The notes under the pieces were generated by a model that had not been told where the DNA came from, did no database searches, and saw nothing but the letters and a program-made list of their open reading frames with translations. Positions 1-11,371 of a stretch of DNA of 64,000 bases are shown here, in pieces. Source of the DNA: Laburnicola sp. R22_1 (Eukaryota; Ascomycota; Dothideomycetes; Pleosporales; Didymosphaeriaceae); contig JACONQ010000017.1 of assembly GCA_014281115.1 (NCBI GenBank), positions 620,001-684,000 on the forward strand, in the 5' to 3' direction. Each line of letters opens with the position of its first letter. Position 1 is the first letter of the stretch. The position numbers were made by a program, and so were the translations under genes.

Positions 1-1
1 C

Positions 2-846
2 TTCTTACGGAAATGGGCGCTGACAGGTGGCACTGGTTCTGCACCGAATGAAACCAGTTACCGTCCGACGCTGAACGATCTCCGCGACTTGGACGAAGAG
101 CTTTACCAAGGCTTGCATAAACTCAAGACCTACGATGGTATGTTGTCTTGATAGCTGCTGCTCGTGAGTCATATGCTTACTCAACTTTAGGTGACGTCGA
201 GGACTTCGCTCTGAACTTTACAGTGACTGACACAATCACCATCGACCACAGAACCAAAAGAACTAAAGCCATTACCAAAGATCTTAGACCTGACGGCGCT
301 AACACCACAGTAACGAATCAGAACCGCCTTGTGTACATCAGCTACGTCGCTCGTCACCGCCTTCAGAACCAACCCTATCTTCAAACCACCGCCTTCCTCC
401 GCGGCCTCAGTGCTATGATTCAGCCGAGCTGGCTGTCCATGTTCAATCACTCGGAGCTCCAGGCCCTCGTCGGTGGCACCTCGTCCTCGATCGATATCGA
501 CGACTTGCGTCGCAACACCATTTACGGCGGCACGTATGTTATCGGCGACGACGGTATGGAACACCCTACCGTGCAGCTTTTCTGGAAGATCATGAACGAT
601 CTGAGTGACGGGGAGAGGAGAGCAGTGCTCAAGTTTGTGACGAGCACACCGAGGGCCCCTCTCCTGGGATTCCGTACATTGAACCCGCGTTTCAGTATTA
701 GGGACGCGGGGAGCGACCAAGAGCGATTACCGAGCACGAGTACGTGCGTCAATCTGCTCAAGTTACCCATGTACAAAAATGAAGGGCTGTTGAAAGAGAA
801 GCTGCTCTATAGCGTATTTTCAGGTGCTGGATTCGACTTGAGCTGA
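2..846 (+). CDS. HECT-type E3 ubiquitin ligase, C-terminal part (Hul4-like), 5' truncated
   Basis: This is the 3' end of a gene whose start lies outside the window. Exons are 2-137 and 191-846, with a 53-bp intron (138-190, GTATGT...TTTAG). The join gives KTYDGDVEDFALNF, a hallmark of the HECT N-lobe. The C-lobe follows, with FRTLNPRFSIRD and then RLPSTSTCVNLLKLP. The catalytic cysteine codon is 745-747, and the protein ends GAGFDLS, the usual HECT terminus. HECT ligases take ubiquitin from an E2 as a thioester on this cysteine and pass it to substrate lysines. The Hul4 assignment rests on the C-terminal wording only and is an inference; the HECT class itself is secure. The stop is TGA at 844-846. 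Confidence 0.93.
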
Positions 847-1663
847 GTGAGGCTTTGATTGGTACATCGGACTTGTCGAATGGGAATGGTAGGAAGCATA
901 GGGTGCTACAAGGCGTTTGAGGCATGTGAGGTTTCCTCGGCCATGGTTGGCATTGCGGCATGCTGTGTATATGAAACTACGGGAAATGAAGCCTTTGGTT
1001 TAGACGGCTTGAAGGGAATGGCATCTTGATTATGAATATGACGTCACATGGGTTGTAGAACGGCGTGCGGATGCGTATGATAGTGCATGAAGTCGTTAAT
1101 TGTCATCTCGGCGGGGTATGTATGTGGTTGATGACTTCACCCCACCTTTTGCTTTGGCTCTCCTCCTAACCGTAAAATTTAACGAATGACAAAGGCTTTC
1201 ATTTCAAATAACATGACAAAAAGAGCTTATCTACTATAAGCGTCTGCTTTACTATTATAATTAAGACTTAATCTATTGTTTTGCTAAGGGCTTTTAACTC
1301 TATTGCGGCAGTAGACCCATGTTTGGCCGCCGAGCGGACATCCTGGTTACCCCGCAGGACATGGTATGATCCTAGTCGCGCGACGATATGGCGAGCCTCG
1401 GAACATCACTTGGTTCTGTGGCGTCCACTGGCTGTGTCTACACCATCTCTCTTTACCAGCATGTCCATGACCAAGATCCCCCGAGCCGTCTGCAGAACAG
1501 GCGTCGCGCAAGCTTTCAGATGCAGCCGAGGCAAACGACGACCGGGTCCCAGAGGGGCACACCAGACTCTTAAGGAAGGCTGGAACGCACAGTCAGTTGG
1601 GCATGCTCTTTGCACCGCCGATTCGGAGCCTACCCGGAACGCCTCCTGAGAATCTTTAGAACA
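847..1663. other. Intergenic: 3' flank of the HECT gene and upstream region of the esterase
   Basis: No convincing gene. Open frames in 1281-1649 lack domain-like sequence and read through the presumed esterase promoter and leader. The stretch holds an inverted copy of the small dispersed repeat (about 1188-1226). It also holds a short sequence, ctataagcgtctgc, near 1236 that recurs near 4328, on the other side of the esterase gene. Confidence 0.5.
1188..1226 (-). repeat. Small dispersed repeat, copy 1 (partial, inverted)
   Basis: The stretch gacaaaggctttcat...aacatgac is the reverse complement of the core shared by copies near 3911-4040, 10618-10700, 40621-40746 and 51125-51250. Only the core (about 39 bp) is clear here. 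It lies upstream of the esterase gene. Confidence 0.7.
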
Positions 1664-3793
1664 ATGGTTCAAAACATTGGCAGAGCTATCGTCACTGCTG
1701 CGCTATGGCTTTCCGTTAGCATACCAGCAGCGACGGGAGCACCTACCGAAGTAGCCGCGGCGGCACCCAAGGTAGCAATTGGGGGACTTGTCGACACGAC
1801 CTCCGGCGAGGTTCGAGGAAACGCTTCGGCTCTGCGTCCGGACGTATCTGTGTACTTGGGGATTCCGTTCGCACAGCCGCCTACGGGGCCGCTGCGTTTC
1901 AAAGCTCCAGTGCCATTCCCAAAGTCGAATCAGACCATCAATGCCACGGCATTTGTAAGTTCTTAAACATTCCAACTGCTCCTTCGTGGGACATTGATCA
2001 CTTCGCTAACATGCTATTAGAGTCCGTAACCGCCCGAACATACCCTCATCTTGTGAATTGACAACTAACTCAGTTATGCTGTTAGCGATTGCCCGTGTAA
2101 TCGGATTCCGACACACCAGGCATATCTTGCTGGTCCTGCGGGCTCGAAGATCCTTCGTGCTCTAAGTCAAGAAAACAGGACCCTTGATGAAGACTGCCTA
2201 ACCCTCAACGTTTGGACCAAGCCCGGCTCGGGAGACACGAAGAAAGCGGTATTATTTTGGATCTACGGTGGAGGTAGGCAGTCCAAAGGTCCAATCGTGA
2301 CTTCTGCTCGTTCGCTAACTCTCGGACAGGCTTCTCGACGGGAAACACAGGGAATGCAATCTACGATGGTGCAATCATGGCCGACGAAAACGACGTCGTC
2401 GTCGTCTCCGTCAACTATCGAGTCAACATCTTCGGCTTCTCCGGTGCCCCGGGCGAAGAGACCAACGTAGGCCTTCTCGACCAGAGACTTGCGCTGGAGT
2501 GGACTAGGGACAACATCGAAGCTTTCGGCGGTGACTCCAAGCGCATTGCCGTCTTTGGCCAATCTGCCGGTGGCGCCTCGACTGATTTCATCAGCTATGG
2601 ATATCCGGAGGACCCCATTGCGCATGCGCTGATTCCCCAGTCTGGCGTAGCCAACAGCCTCATCGTCAGTCCGGCGAGCGAAGATTCAGTCAGGGAGAAC
2701 TGGTACAAGGCCTCCGAGAACGCAGGCTGCGGAGGTGAAGAATCCGGCGAGGCGACACTTAGCTGCATGAGGGACAAGTCCATGGACGAAATTCTCGACG
2801 CCATCGAACCCATAGGCTTGACGGGCCTCCAGAGCGGTTTCGGCCCATTCCCCGATGACAAAATAGTCCCCCGCGACATCAAGAGCAAAGCCGAAGCGGG
2901 CGAGTTCGCAAAGCTGCCGTACCTGACGGGCAACACGGATAACGAAGCTGCATTCTTCGTCACGGTAGCGGTGGCCTACACGAACATTTCCGCGGATATC
3001 GCATACGCGATTCCCGTCGGGCTCATCCAGCCCATCCTCGACTTGATCACCTTTACTACGTCTACCTGCCCCGCCTTCCAGGCTGCTCAGTACCGCGCCA
3101 AACAAGACGTCCCCACGTGGCGATATATGTATTATGGTGGTAACTACACCAACGCGTACCTCAAGCCGTTCGGATCCGACTACCACTGCTCCGAGCTGCC
3201 CGTCCTCTTCGGCACCACGCCCAACGTAACATCCATCCCCGACTCCGACGTCGAAGCCTCCATGTCAAGCGCCATGCGCAAAGCCTGGGCCGCCTTCGCA
3301 AAAGACCCCGTAAACGGTCTATCCCGATGGCCCCAGGCTAAACATCCACTCGGTACGCTGCCTCCCCCTTATCCCCTTCACATTACTCACCCCAGCCGCA
3401 GGAAACTCGCTCGTCCGCCTCGCCTACGAAGACGAAGCCCAGCCTAGTTTCACCACCCAAACCAAAGAACAATTCCTCTGCCCCGTCGTCCAAGGCGTCG
3501 AAAGCCTGGGCTCGAAATTGCAATCCCTGCTCACCAAGCTGAGTAGCATTGCCTTCGGTGGCAGCCCGAATCCTGACCAATCCGCAGCCGTGCAGATGCT
3601 GCTCGGTACGTTATCTCCCCCCTCCTTAGAACAAAAAGCGCGTTTTCTCCGTCCTAACACCCCCGCAGACGCTGTGAAGGTTGACCCCTACGACAGCCCT
3701 TCTAATATGCTACTTTTTATTACTAAGTTGAAGGCCGTCATGGCTAAGTTGGAGGGGGGTGGCGATGGCGATGCTGATGCTGATGCTGCGTAG
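1664..3793 (+). CDS. Secreted type-B carboxylesterase/lipase (alpha/beta hydrolase)
   Basis: Predicted 611-aa secreted esterase. Exons: 1664-1954, 2021-2025, 2086-2273, 2330-3352, 3402-3605, 3669-3793. The start is chosen because residues 1-25 form a signal peptide (hydrophobic core, then AATGAP). Family marks: SVYLGIPFAQPP, the EDCLTLNVW motif, YGGGF oxyanion region, nucleophile elbow GQSAGG (Ser240), acid region NTDNEA (Glu367) and SDYHCSELPVLFG (His447). That completes a Ser-Glu-His triad typical of carboxylesterase type B, which hydrolyses carboxylic esters outside the cell; the substrate is unknown. The second exon is only 5 nt and is needed to keep frame through SPDCP. The last intron (3606-3668, 63 bp) has no stop and keeps frame, so its retention would add 21 residues. 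The C-terminus is Gly/Asp/Ala-rich. It is convergent with the GTPase gene. Confidence 0.9.
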
Positions 3794-4530
3794 GTGCATG
3801 TATGGTTGAGTGTGGTAAATGTTGGTTCTTCTATTGGTGCAAAGCTTTTCCCTTTTTAGCTATGCCAGTATAGATATTTATAATTTCATACTATACTATA
3901 CTATACTATACTTTTTTTTTGTCATCACCTTTTTACGCCTTTTTTGATTACTAGGCAGGGGGCTCTGCTTTTTTTGTCATGTTATTTGAGATGAAAGCCT
4001 TTGTCGTCCTACCCCTAGGTAGATAAAATAACGCCACACATACTATACTATGCGACGGGCTGGGATGGGGATGGGCTTCTCGTCGCATCTTATCTAGTTG
4101 TACCCACTACAAGTAGTAGGCTGATCGCTCGCCCCCTTTCACCCAGTGAAATGCGCCAACGTTTCCGGAATGAAATTTCCCCCTCTGAGATTCACCGAGA
4201 CGGCGCCATGCCTTCCTGTAGTGGCCTGCGAGATCGCCTGACGTAGAGCCAGCACCACCTAATATAATACTATAGTGATCAATTTTGGTTCTCCAGCGGC
4301 CATGTTATCATACAGAGAATAGGTAACTATAAGCGTCTGCCACCACTCGCTCTCGCACATGGAGGATAGCGTAGCGATCAAGAAACCACACCGCGGAGCT
4401 TCGCTACGGTATACCACCCAATAAGCCCACCTCACCAAGTCCCTTCTTTCTCCTTATGCGATCTCCCATCCACTCGAGCCACAGCCGGCGCTCAAATAAA
4501 GACGCAACGATCGCTAGCCATCGCACCCAC
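3794..4530. other. Intergenic between convergent esterase and GTPase genes
   Basis: Holds the 3' flanks of both genes, a short ctata microsatellite near 3890-3911, and a full copy of the small dispersed repeat. I see no gene. Confidence 0.5.
3911..4040 (+). repeat. Small dispersed repeat, copy 2 (full)
   Basis: Begins with a T-run and tttgtcatcaccttttt, includes the core ttatttgagatgaaagcc, then cccctaggtagataaaataac and ccacacatac. Near-identical in length and order to the copies at 40621-40746 and 51125-51250. No ORF. No clear terminal inverted repeat or target duplication found. It lies in the 3' flank of the esterase gene. Confidence 0.8.
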
Positions 4531-7500
4531 CTACTCCAAACTAATCCCACACTTCCCCAAATGACACCCAAGTTCCCCCTCCATCCTCCCCTTCGCCTCT
4601 TCCACCTTCACACCCAACATCTCCCGCCGCTGGAGCGTCAACATGCCCCGATCCTCCTTCTCCGGACAGACTTGATTGAAGTCTTGGAGAATCGCATCCA
4701 GCACCGCACTGCACCTGGTGTTCAACTCGTTCTCTGCAGCCTTGACGATTTTGTGGAGATTGACGTCGACGTAGCGCTTTACGTACGGATAGGGCCCTTC
4801 CTTGCGGTCGCATACCAATGCACAGAAACAGGTGGTGCGGATCTTGCGTCTGGTGAAGCCTGATAGTGGGTTAGTTAATGGACATATTCCAGCTAGGGCT
4901 GGCTAAGACGTACGTTTCTCGAGAGGCTGGTTTAGCGTCTTGTGGTAGATCTTCGTCATGCGATACGTGAATGGGCTGCTGCTACCGTCGTTGAATGCAT
5001 CGTTGTTCAGTTTCCTGGAGAGTCAGGTTCAGCCAGCCATGTGTGAGTGGATATACTTTACGTACAGCAACTCGGTATGCATCATATCCACGGTATCGTT
5101 CACGATGCTAGTCATTTCCTGTTTGCGGTCGCGAAAATTATCGAAGAACGGCTTGAATGCTCGGCTCTGCGACACGTCCAGGATGTCTGTCGTTCTTTAG
5201 CTGCCGATCGAGTTATAGGGAGGATGTAGCTCACTCTCCATGTTTTCCTCAAGGGTATCGAGGAGGTCGGTCACTTTTTGCACGGCTTCCGCTCGGAATG
5301 TGAAGCAACCTTCTTTGCAAAATATGTCGAGGATTGGCTGTATCTCTTGTCGTAGCTTTGTCAGCAGGGACTTATTCCAGTCTGCTTGTCCGCATTTCGG
5401 TGTGCGCCATTTTCCTGGAGTCTGGGTAGCCCATGATGCCGCTATGCACACATAGTTCACTTGCCCTTGTGGTTGAGGAAAGAGGTAAAACCGCCAGCCG
5501 TGAACTAGATCATGTTAGTGACCGTTGTTACTGCTCAAGGTTAGGAGGTCATACAGTCTCGGCCCAATGTTTGCAGAGCTTTTCAGCTACGATGAACTAT
5601 GCGTCCGCGGAGTTGTCTGTTCATGTTAGTGATTAGACGAACGAGCTTGAAGATAATGCATACCAAATTTGGCTAATACTGGGGTTACGGAAATCTTGTG
5701 AAGATTATCCGATAGATTGGCAAACTCTTTCCCCGTACCCTGTCCTTGTCAGTGCAAGTAATAAAGAGGAGATGTTTGAGCTTACCATCTGCACTTCCGT
5801 GAGAATTTTGAGCAGATTCTCTCTCTTCATCATGGGTTTCGATCCAATGCAAGAAAGTTCCATCCTATTCAGGAGCGTGCGAATCCCAATGCAGTGGCGT
5901 ATGAATGCAGCGACCTTGCCTGACTTGGCAGCTAGTGAGAACAGGTAGGCCCGAAGCATCGGAAGTTCAGTCAGTTCTAGAGACATGCTTGGAAAATCCG
6001 TGCTGCAGTAACCACTGATGTGTTCCATGTACATTTTGCTGCTAACGCAGAATACAGGCAATTCGTTACGATCTTTCGTAGTTGACCGATACCATTTCCT
6101 GTAAAGATTTGCGAATATTTGCGTTACGAGCGGTTACGAGAATAGTGGTGCGTCTAATCGATGTTAGTAGGATGCAGTCATATGTAGGGTGGTCATTGGT
6201 TCCCACCTGCGCTGGATGTGCGTCTTGTAGAACCTAGATACTGTTAGATTTTTGCCAGAGAAGAAAAATGTGGCACTTCCACTTACTCATAAAGACCTTG
6301 TTTCCTGATGAGCTCTCCAAAGAAGCTGGAGCTACTGGGTGAAGTCAACTGTTTCTTCAACTTTCGCAGCTCGACGTCCACATCTTTCTCGAATTCGTCC
6401 AGGGATCGGATGTGCTCCTTTGCTTTGGCATTGAGTTGTAGCCGCCCACACTCGGACTTTTCTATAACCTAGGAAGCACGTTAGTGATCCGTCACCGTTA
6501 CATGCTTGACATCCTCTAAGCACGTGCACACTTTTTGTTCGCTTCAAAACATACATCTGATCGAGTGAGAGCTATGGCGAGCTTCCCATGCCTCTTCCGC
6601 CGAACCACGTCCAGTACGTACTTCTCCAAACCGGAGTCGTCCGTTGCTCGATCGATATTCGCCACGACAACGACAAAGTCACAGCGTCGCAAATACTTGT
6701 TTGCACACTCCACTCTGTAAGCGTTGCCATCAGTGACGCCCGGGAGATCGACAAAGATATTGCCTTTTGCAAGGATCGGATTGGAGAATGAAATCCTGCA
6801 TGAAGATTAGCCGTGTCCTTCTTGGTGAATCTCTTTATTCGCCTTCCATGAGACACGAAAGGCCATACGCAACACTCTAATGAGGTACCCGTAATTTCAG
6901 GGTCCTCCGTTTGCTGGATGAAAGGATCGAGCTTCTCATTCATCTCTTCTGGTGTGTAAGCTGTTATCGTGGCCGTGTTGCCCAGTTTGGACAATTCGCG
7001 AAGGATGTCTTTTGCCCATTGATGCAGTCGGTCCAGAACCTTGGGATCATTCTCCGATTTAAGACGACTCATGTACCGAGTTGCGGAATCTTCTTCTGCA
7101 AACTCTGGCTTATCGCAAAACAGAGCGCGTAGAACCTTGAGGGCGGACTTTCCCATGTCGACCGCAGTGGATTCTTTTGTAACCTCTGCTTCAGGGGCAA
7201 GACGCGCCAACCTGAAACATGTCAGTTTATGATTAGTGTCTGTTGGATATCCATTTCAGGTCAAGGAAGCTTACCAGTAGCCTTCCACGGCGGTTTGAAT
7301 GACCTGAAAACACTTCGACGCGGGATGCCAGCTTACACATGCCAAGAATGGTGAAGATTGCGTATCAGAAGCCTGAACAAATTCGATCGGTACGAGGGTC
7401 CTGACTCCACCATCGCCAGTCTGGAGAGTAGTCAGAATTTAATGGCATGCACAGGAGTTCCAAGCCCAGATAACAAGCAGTACCAGGACTTACCTTCAAA

Positions 7501-8083
7501 GAAACCCCCTCGGTAGCGAGGGAAGCATTCATCAACGAGCTTTTTCCCGCGGCGCAGTTCCCATAGAAGCAAGTCATCTTGGGCGATGGGTATGTAGGCG
7601 TCATCAGGCTTCCCAGCCGTTCTTTCATATACTCAGCTTCCGAGCCCGTGTCTCCGCTGGCGACAATAGTTTGTTGTAGACCATGAACAATCTCTGCTGT
7701 CGTTCTCTCAGCTGCCGTGAAAGCAGGATTGAAAGCTGGCAAAGCTGGAAGAGGCTCCACACCAGGATCGTGGCTAGACCTCAGGTCGTGATCAACGGTG
7801 GAGTATTGCGCTTCTACACTTGCGAAGTATGCTGCAGTCTCGGGGTCAATCTTGCTAGCTGTATGTGGGATTAGCGACATAGAAAACGAGTGGCATGACA
7901 ATAACCTTTGCGCTTCCTGGAATCAATTCCTGTTCCAGTGTCCCGATCATTTGCCGTGGCACCACCGTACATAGGCGGGGCCTCAGGAGCGACCGGCAGA
8001 GGCATAGACGGCTTCGGCAAAAGGGCATCCTTGCTGAGATCGACTTTTTCGTCGTCCTCTGGTTCGAAGAGCGGGCTACCCAT
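4531..8083 (-). CDS. Dynamin-like large GTPase, SLIP-GC-like family
   Basis: Best model, 901 aa (minus): 8083-7906, 7858-7494, 7420-7275, 7211-6855, 6795-6555, 6468-6287, 6233-6207, 6098-5786, 5739-5664, 5504-5235, 5186-5066, 5014-4914, 4859-4531. G1 is GNCAAGKS (residues 159-166), G3 is DLPG (365-368) and G4 is TRSD (426-429). The middle part has ELPVFCVSSKMY and the end is Lys/Glu-rich. This arrangement matches fungal nuclear GTPase SLIP-GC-like proteins, whose role in fungi is not established. Most introns are canonical with CTAAC branch points. Three choices are uncertain: the 6796-6854 intron (weak GTCTCA donor), 6099-6206, and 5505-5663, which skips a 62-nt exon-like block containing a stop. 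It could be intact or partly decayed. Confidence 0.75.
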
Positions 8084-8641
8084 CTCTACTATGGGAAATA
8101 CTGTTCAACGTCGTAACGGTTCGAAAAAGAGGTGTAAAGAGGACGCCAGGAGGAAACTAAGTGGAGCGGTGAAGAGGTGTAAAAACGAGTTGTACCAAGA
8201 GGGTGAAAAGTGGGATGAGCAGTAGATATAGATTGCCGTGGACAAGTGCCTGTAGGTGAGAGAAAGTTGTAAATGAGCTTCAAAGTTTCAACGGGGCGCA
8301 ATTGACAAGTGAGAGATTCTGGCATCATCAAGCTCATAGACGATAATGATGCCGTAGAAAGCGGCTACTCGAGGACAATTACAGGTCATTTTGCTTAGAG
8401 TAGTACTATTAAGCAAGAGCTTTGGCCGAAACCTAAGCAAGTTTGCATTAGTGCACAGAACAAGAATTCAAGGGAGAGATCAAACAATGATTGTGGAACA
8501 GTGTTGATTCACTGTGTTGCTACCGAAGCCTCATCCATCTAGTATCAAAAATCCATCAGGTCGTTTCCTCATGTCGCATTCATTCCATAATCTCCCAAAC
8601 GCCGGTAACTCCTACCGCCGCCGATAGCCGACATGCTTCCA
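8084..8641. other. Intergenic: upstream of the GTPase and 3' flank of AHA1
   Basis: Both neighbours are on the minus strand. The 558 bp must hold the GTPase promoter and the AHA1 3' UTR. I see no conserved motif or coding frame that I can support. Confidence 0.45.
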
Positions 8642-9747
8642 CTACAGGACAGTACCAAAACCGAAGGTAGTCTTGATGCTCCTGACGTAGTACTCGCCCC
8701 AGTTACCTTTAGTGGGTTCCTCCTGACCAATAGGCACGCCCTTCCATTCGACTCTCATAACAGTGACGGCGTCGACGTCGTTCTGGTCGAACCAGATAGA
8801 CAGTGTGGAGTAGTGACCGGCAGGCCATTGCGCAAGACGCCATTTCTGGACAATATGCGTAGGCTTCTCCAGCTCGGTAAACTCGCCCGACACGTTACCA
8901 CCAAACAGTTCGAAAGTGCCTCCGGGCTTCGCGCCAGTGAACGTCTTCAGCGGTGAGCGGGTAAATGCAGCTAGTCTATCGGGCTCAGTGAAGGTCTTGA
9001 ACAGCTCCTCAGCTGTGGTGCGAAACTCGGTGCTATCGTTGATCGTTGTCGTGTTGACGGACGATCCACCGCTGGTCTGTGTTGTCGCTACGGTGGACTT
9101 CGACTCTGACTTGTTGATGCCAGAATTGGAATATGTTTTAGCCGGCGGGATTGAGGGGTTGGACCCAGGAGCGTGCTGGATGTCTTTCCCGTGCTCCTCA
9201 ATAAGGGCAGGTGCGAGCTTAGCGAAGCTCCTCCGCAATTGTGGAACAATCTTCGACCGGACGAGTTCTTTGACAGGCTGGTTGTTCTTGTCTTCGGAGT
9301 AGATGTCTATCTCAAACTGTGACCTGTTAGCATGATGGACAGTCTCTGGCTAAAAAAGCATGGCAACAACTGGGAGCGAAGGGAACATACGACATACTCG
9401 TCTTCCTCCGTGTCGTGCGCCACTTCGGGAACGGTGATGGTGCCACTGGCCTCTTCGCCCTCCTTGTTCTTGCCTGCCGACCATGTCAGCTGCGAACGCG
9501 GCTGACCCTGGATTGTACACGTACCTTTGTATTCAAGCTTCAGCTTGACGTCGAAGATGGTAATGACCTTGCCCTTGCGCTGGCTCACATCTACGTCTCC
9601 GTCCATGCTCATGATGTTGTCCACTTTCACACTCACGCCATCTTCTTCGGCAGAGATCCCGAGTAGCTCCTTGTTGAGGTACTCCTTCGCCCAAGGACTC
9701 ACATCCTTATTCACCCAGTGCCAGTTATTCGGGTTGTGTAGAACCAT
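8642..9747 (-). CDS. AHA1: Activator of Hsp90 ATPase, Aha1
   Basis: Exons on the minus strand are 9747-9391 and 9316-8642, giving 343 aa. The intron (9317-9390) uses GTATGT and the second of two close acceptors, which joins DEYV to FEIDIYSED as in the family. Residues 5-11 are NPNNWHW, the N-terminal signature that contacts Hsp90, followed by the Aha1 N domain to about residue 155. A Ser/Thr/Asn-rich linker leads to the AHSA1 C-terminal domain, with GTFELFGGNVSGEF, QKWRLAQWPAGHYS, FDQNDVDAVTV and GNWGEYYVRSI. Aha1 is a cytosolic co-chaperone that stimulates the Hsp90 ATPase cycle. Length and motif order are normal and nothing looks damaged. Confidence 0.96.
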
Positions 9748-11371
9748 TGTGACGCGTGGTGCACCGCAACTGGAATGCGAACCTAGAATTGAGGGGTCAG
9801 CGACGACTACTTCAACCGACTCAAGCGTGCAGGGTGCAAGAGGAGAATGTCAGGACAAGGAGCGTTGCTCCCGCAAAGCTTTATCCGCAGCAAAAGAGTA
9901 CAAGTCTTCTAGGACTGGTGCCAGCTGTGGTTTCATCATTCAATCGGAGAAGCGAAAAACATTCCTACGTACCAAAACGTGCGAAGGGTAAGAGCTAGAG
10001 GCCTAGAAGAACCCTCAAGCTAGGAAAGCAAAAGCGAGAGCATAAGTGTACAGTGTTGGCTGTCGTTGAAATAGTGAGAAGAGATGAGCGAGAGAATATT
10101 CGAGAAACTGAGGCTGCATTCTGCCAAGCCGTCGGGCCGAAGATATTCCGCACAAGTTGCTGACTAATGAGCTGGCACATGATGCAGTCATTCCCGGTCA
10201 TGTCTCTAGATGTGGGCACTCGGGCTGGGCTACCTCTAGGACTGGGCTATACTGAACTGTCCATAGGTGGACGTTAAACTCTCTAAGAAACGCCCCCTTT
10301 TAATTAACAAGGTAATGGTAGACAACTCTCGATTAAACCGAATTCTTGCTGCTTACAGAATAATCTAAGGCTAAGGCTTAGAAAGCATCAGGAAAACACG
10401 ATATTTAAGATCTACGAAGTGCTGTATGTGTCCGCATTATATAAGCCACTCACTAAATAGTCATAGCGATTTCTTCTACTAACGTGGATGCAGTGATGGG
10501 CGTTTCATAAAATAGTAATTACTATTTCCTTAGTAGCTTACTATATAGTAATTACTATTTTGTTAAGAAAAAATTATTATACAATTTTTTGAAGAAAAAA
10601 AAATTATAACTATTTTATCTAAGCAGGGCTCTCTGCTTTTTTTGTCATGTTGTTTGAGATGAAAGCCTTTGTCGTACCACCAGGTAGATTAATTGAACAC
10701 ACCATAGACAACCAAAATTCACCAGTTAAATTATGTGGAAAAAAAAACAGGCGCAATGAGGATCAAATACAGCAAGCAGGGAGCTAAAGCAAAACACAAA
10801 CCGTCAACTTCAAACTATGTACAATGTGCAAAAAACCCAACAAAAAACCCAACAGATCTGCATCGAAGATCTAAACATCCATCCATGATCAACAGAATCC
10901 ATCCCAACAGCACCCCAGCAGCAGTCCAGTAGTTGACATCATATGCAACAGCGCATACAACGTCGAGTAACTATAACCATGACAATAGTGGTGAGGCGGA
11001 AGGATAGAAGCACTGACGCATCGAGGAGCTTCACGTCCAAGAGGGACGAAGAACCGCAGAGTGCGGATATACATCTATATTCATCCAACTACATATCCGT
11101 GATCGTGGCCTTTTTGTTTTTCTTACCCAAAAACCTGCCATGCTCACGTGTCCAGCAGCGAGCAAAAACGTAGCAAAAAACTCACTGGGCCGTCCGTCCC
11201 AAAACCAACCCGAAACTCTGAACCATAACGCAACCAGCACAATATGGCGAAAGAAAAAAAACCAAACCCATGAGCACGCAACCCGTGGGTTACTGCGTAC
11301 CTTGAGATGGTACGGGAACATGAAGAAGACGAACAAGTCTTGTCAGGCCCGCGTCAGACCTGGTGCATACC
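9748..11371. other. Intergenic between AHA1 and tyrosinase
   Basis: From 9748 to about 10,250 is the likely AHA1 leader and promoter. From 10,260 to 10,620 the DNA is AT-rich, with tagtaattactat near-palindromes (about 10,505-10,560). Copy 3 of the small repeat follows. The rest to 11,371 is the tyrosinase 3' flank, rich in A-runs. Short frames here show no recognisable protein. Confidence 0.5.
10618..10700 (+). repeat. Small dispersed repeat, copy 3 (5'-truncated)
   Basis: Shares gggctctctgctttttttg, then ttgtttgagatgaaagcc and ccaggtagatta with the copy at 3911-4040. The left third is replaced by AT-rich sequence. It lies downstream of the tyrosinase gene and upstream of AHA1. Confidence 0.75.

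Noticed and set aside
187..720. 177-codon minus-strand frame opposite the HECT gene
   Set aside because: Shadow of the well-supported HECT coding frame; no family resemblance.
1281..1649. 122-codon plus-strand open frame before the esterase
   Set aside because: No domain or compositional support. It overlaps the presumed esterase promoter and leader, and competing open frames exist on both strands.
9995..10219. 74-codon frame upstream of AHA1
   Set aside because: No recognisable sequence; more likely promoter or leader DNA.
10735..11336. Several short frames downstream of the tyrosinase
   Set aside because: Low-complexity, A-rich or frame-shadow sequences without protein similarity that I can see.
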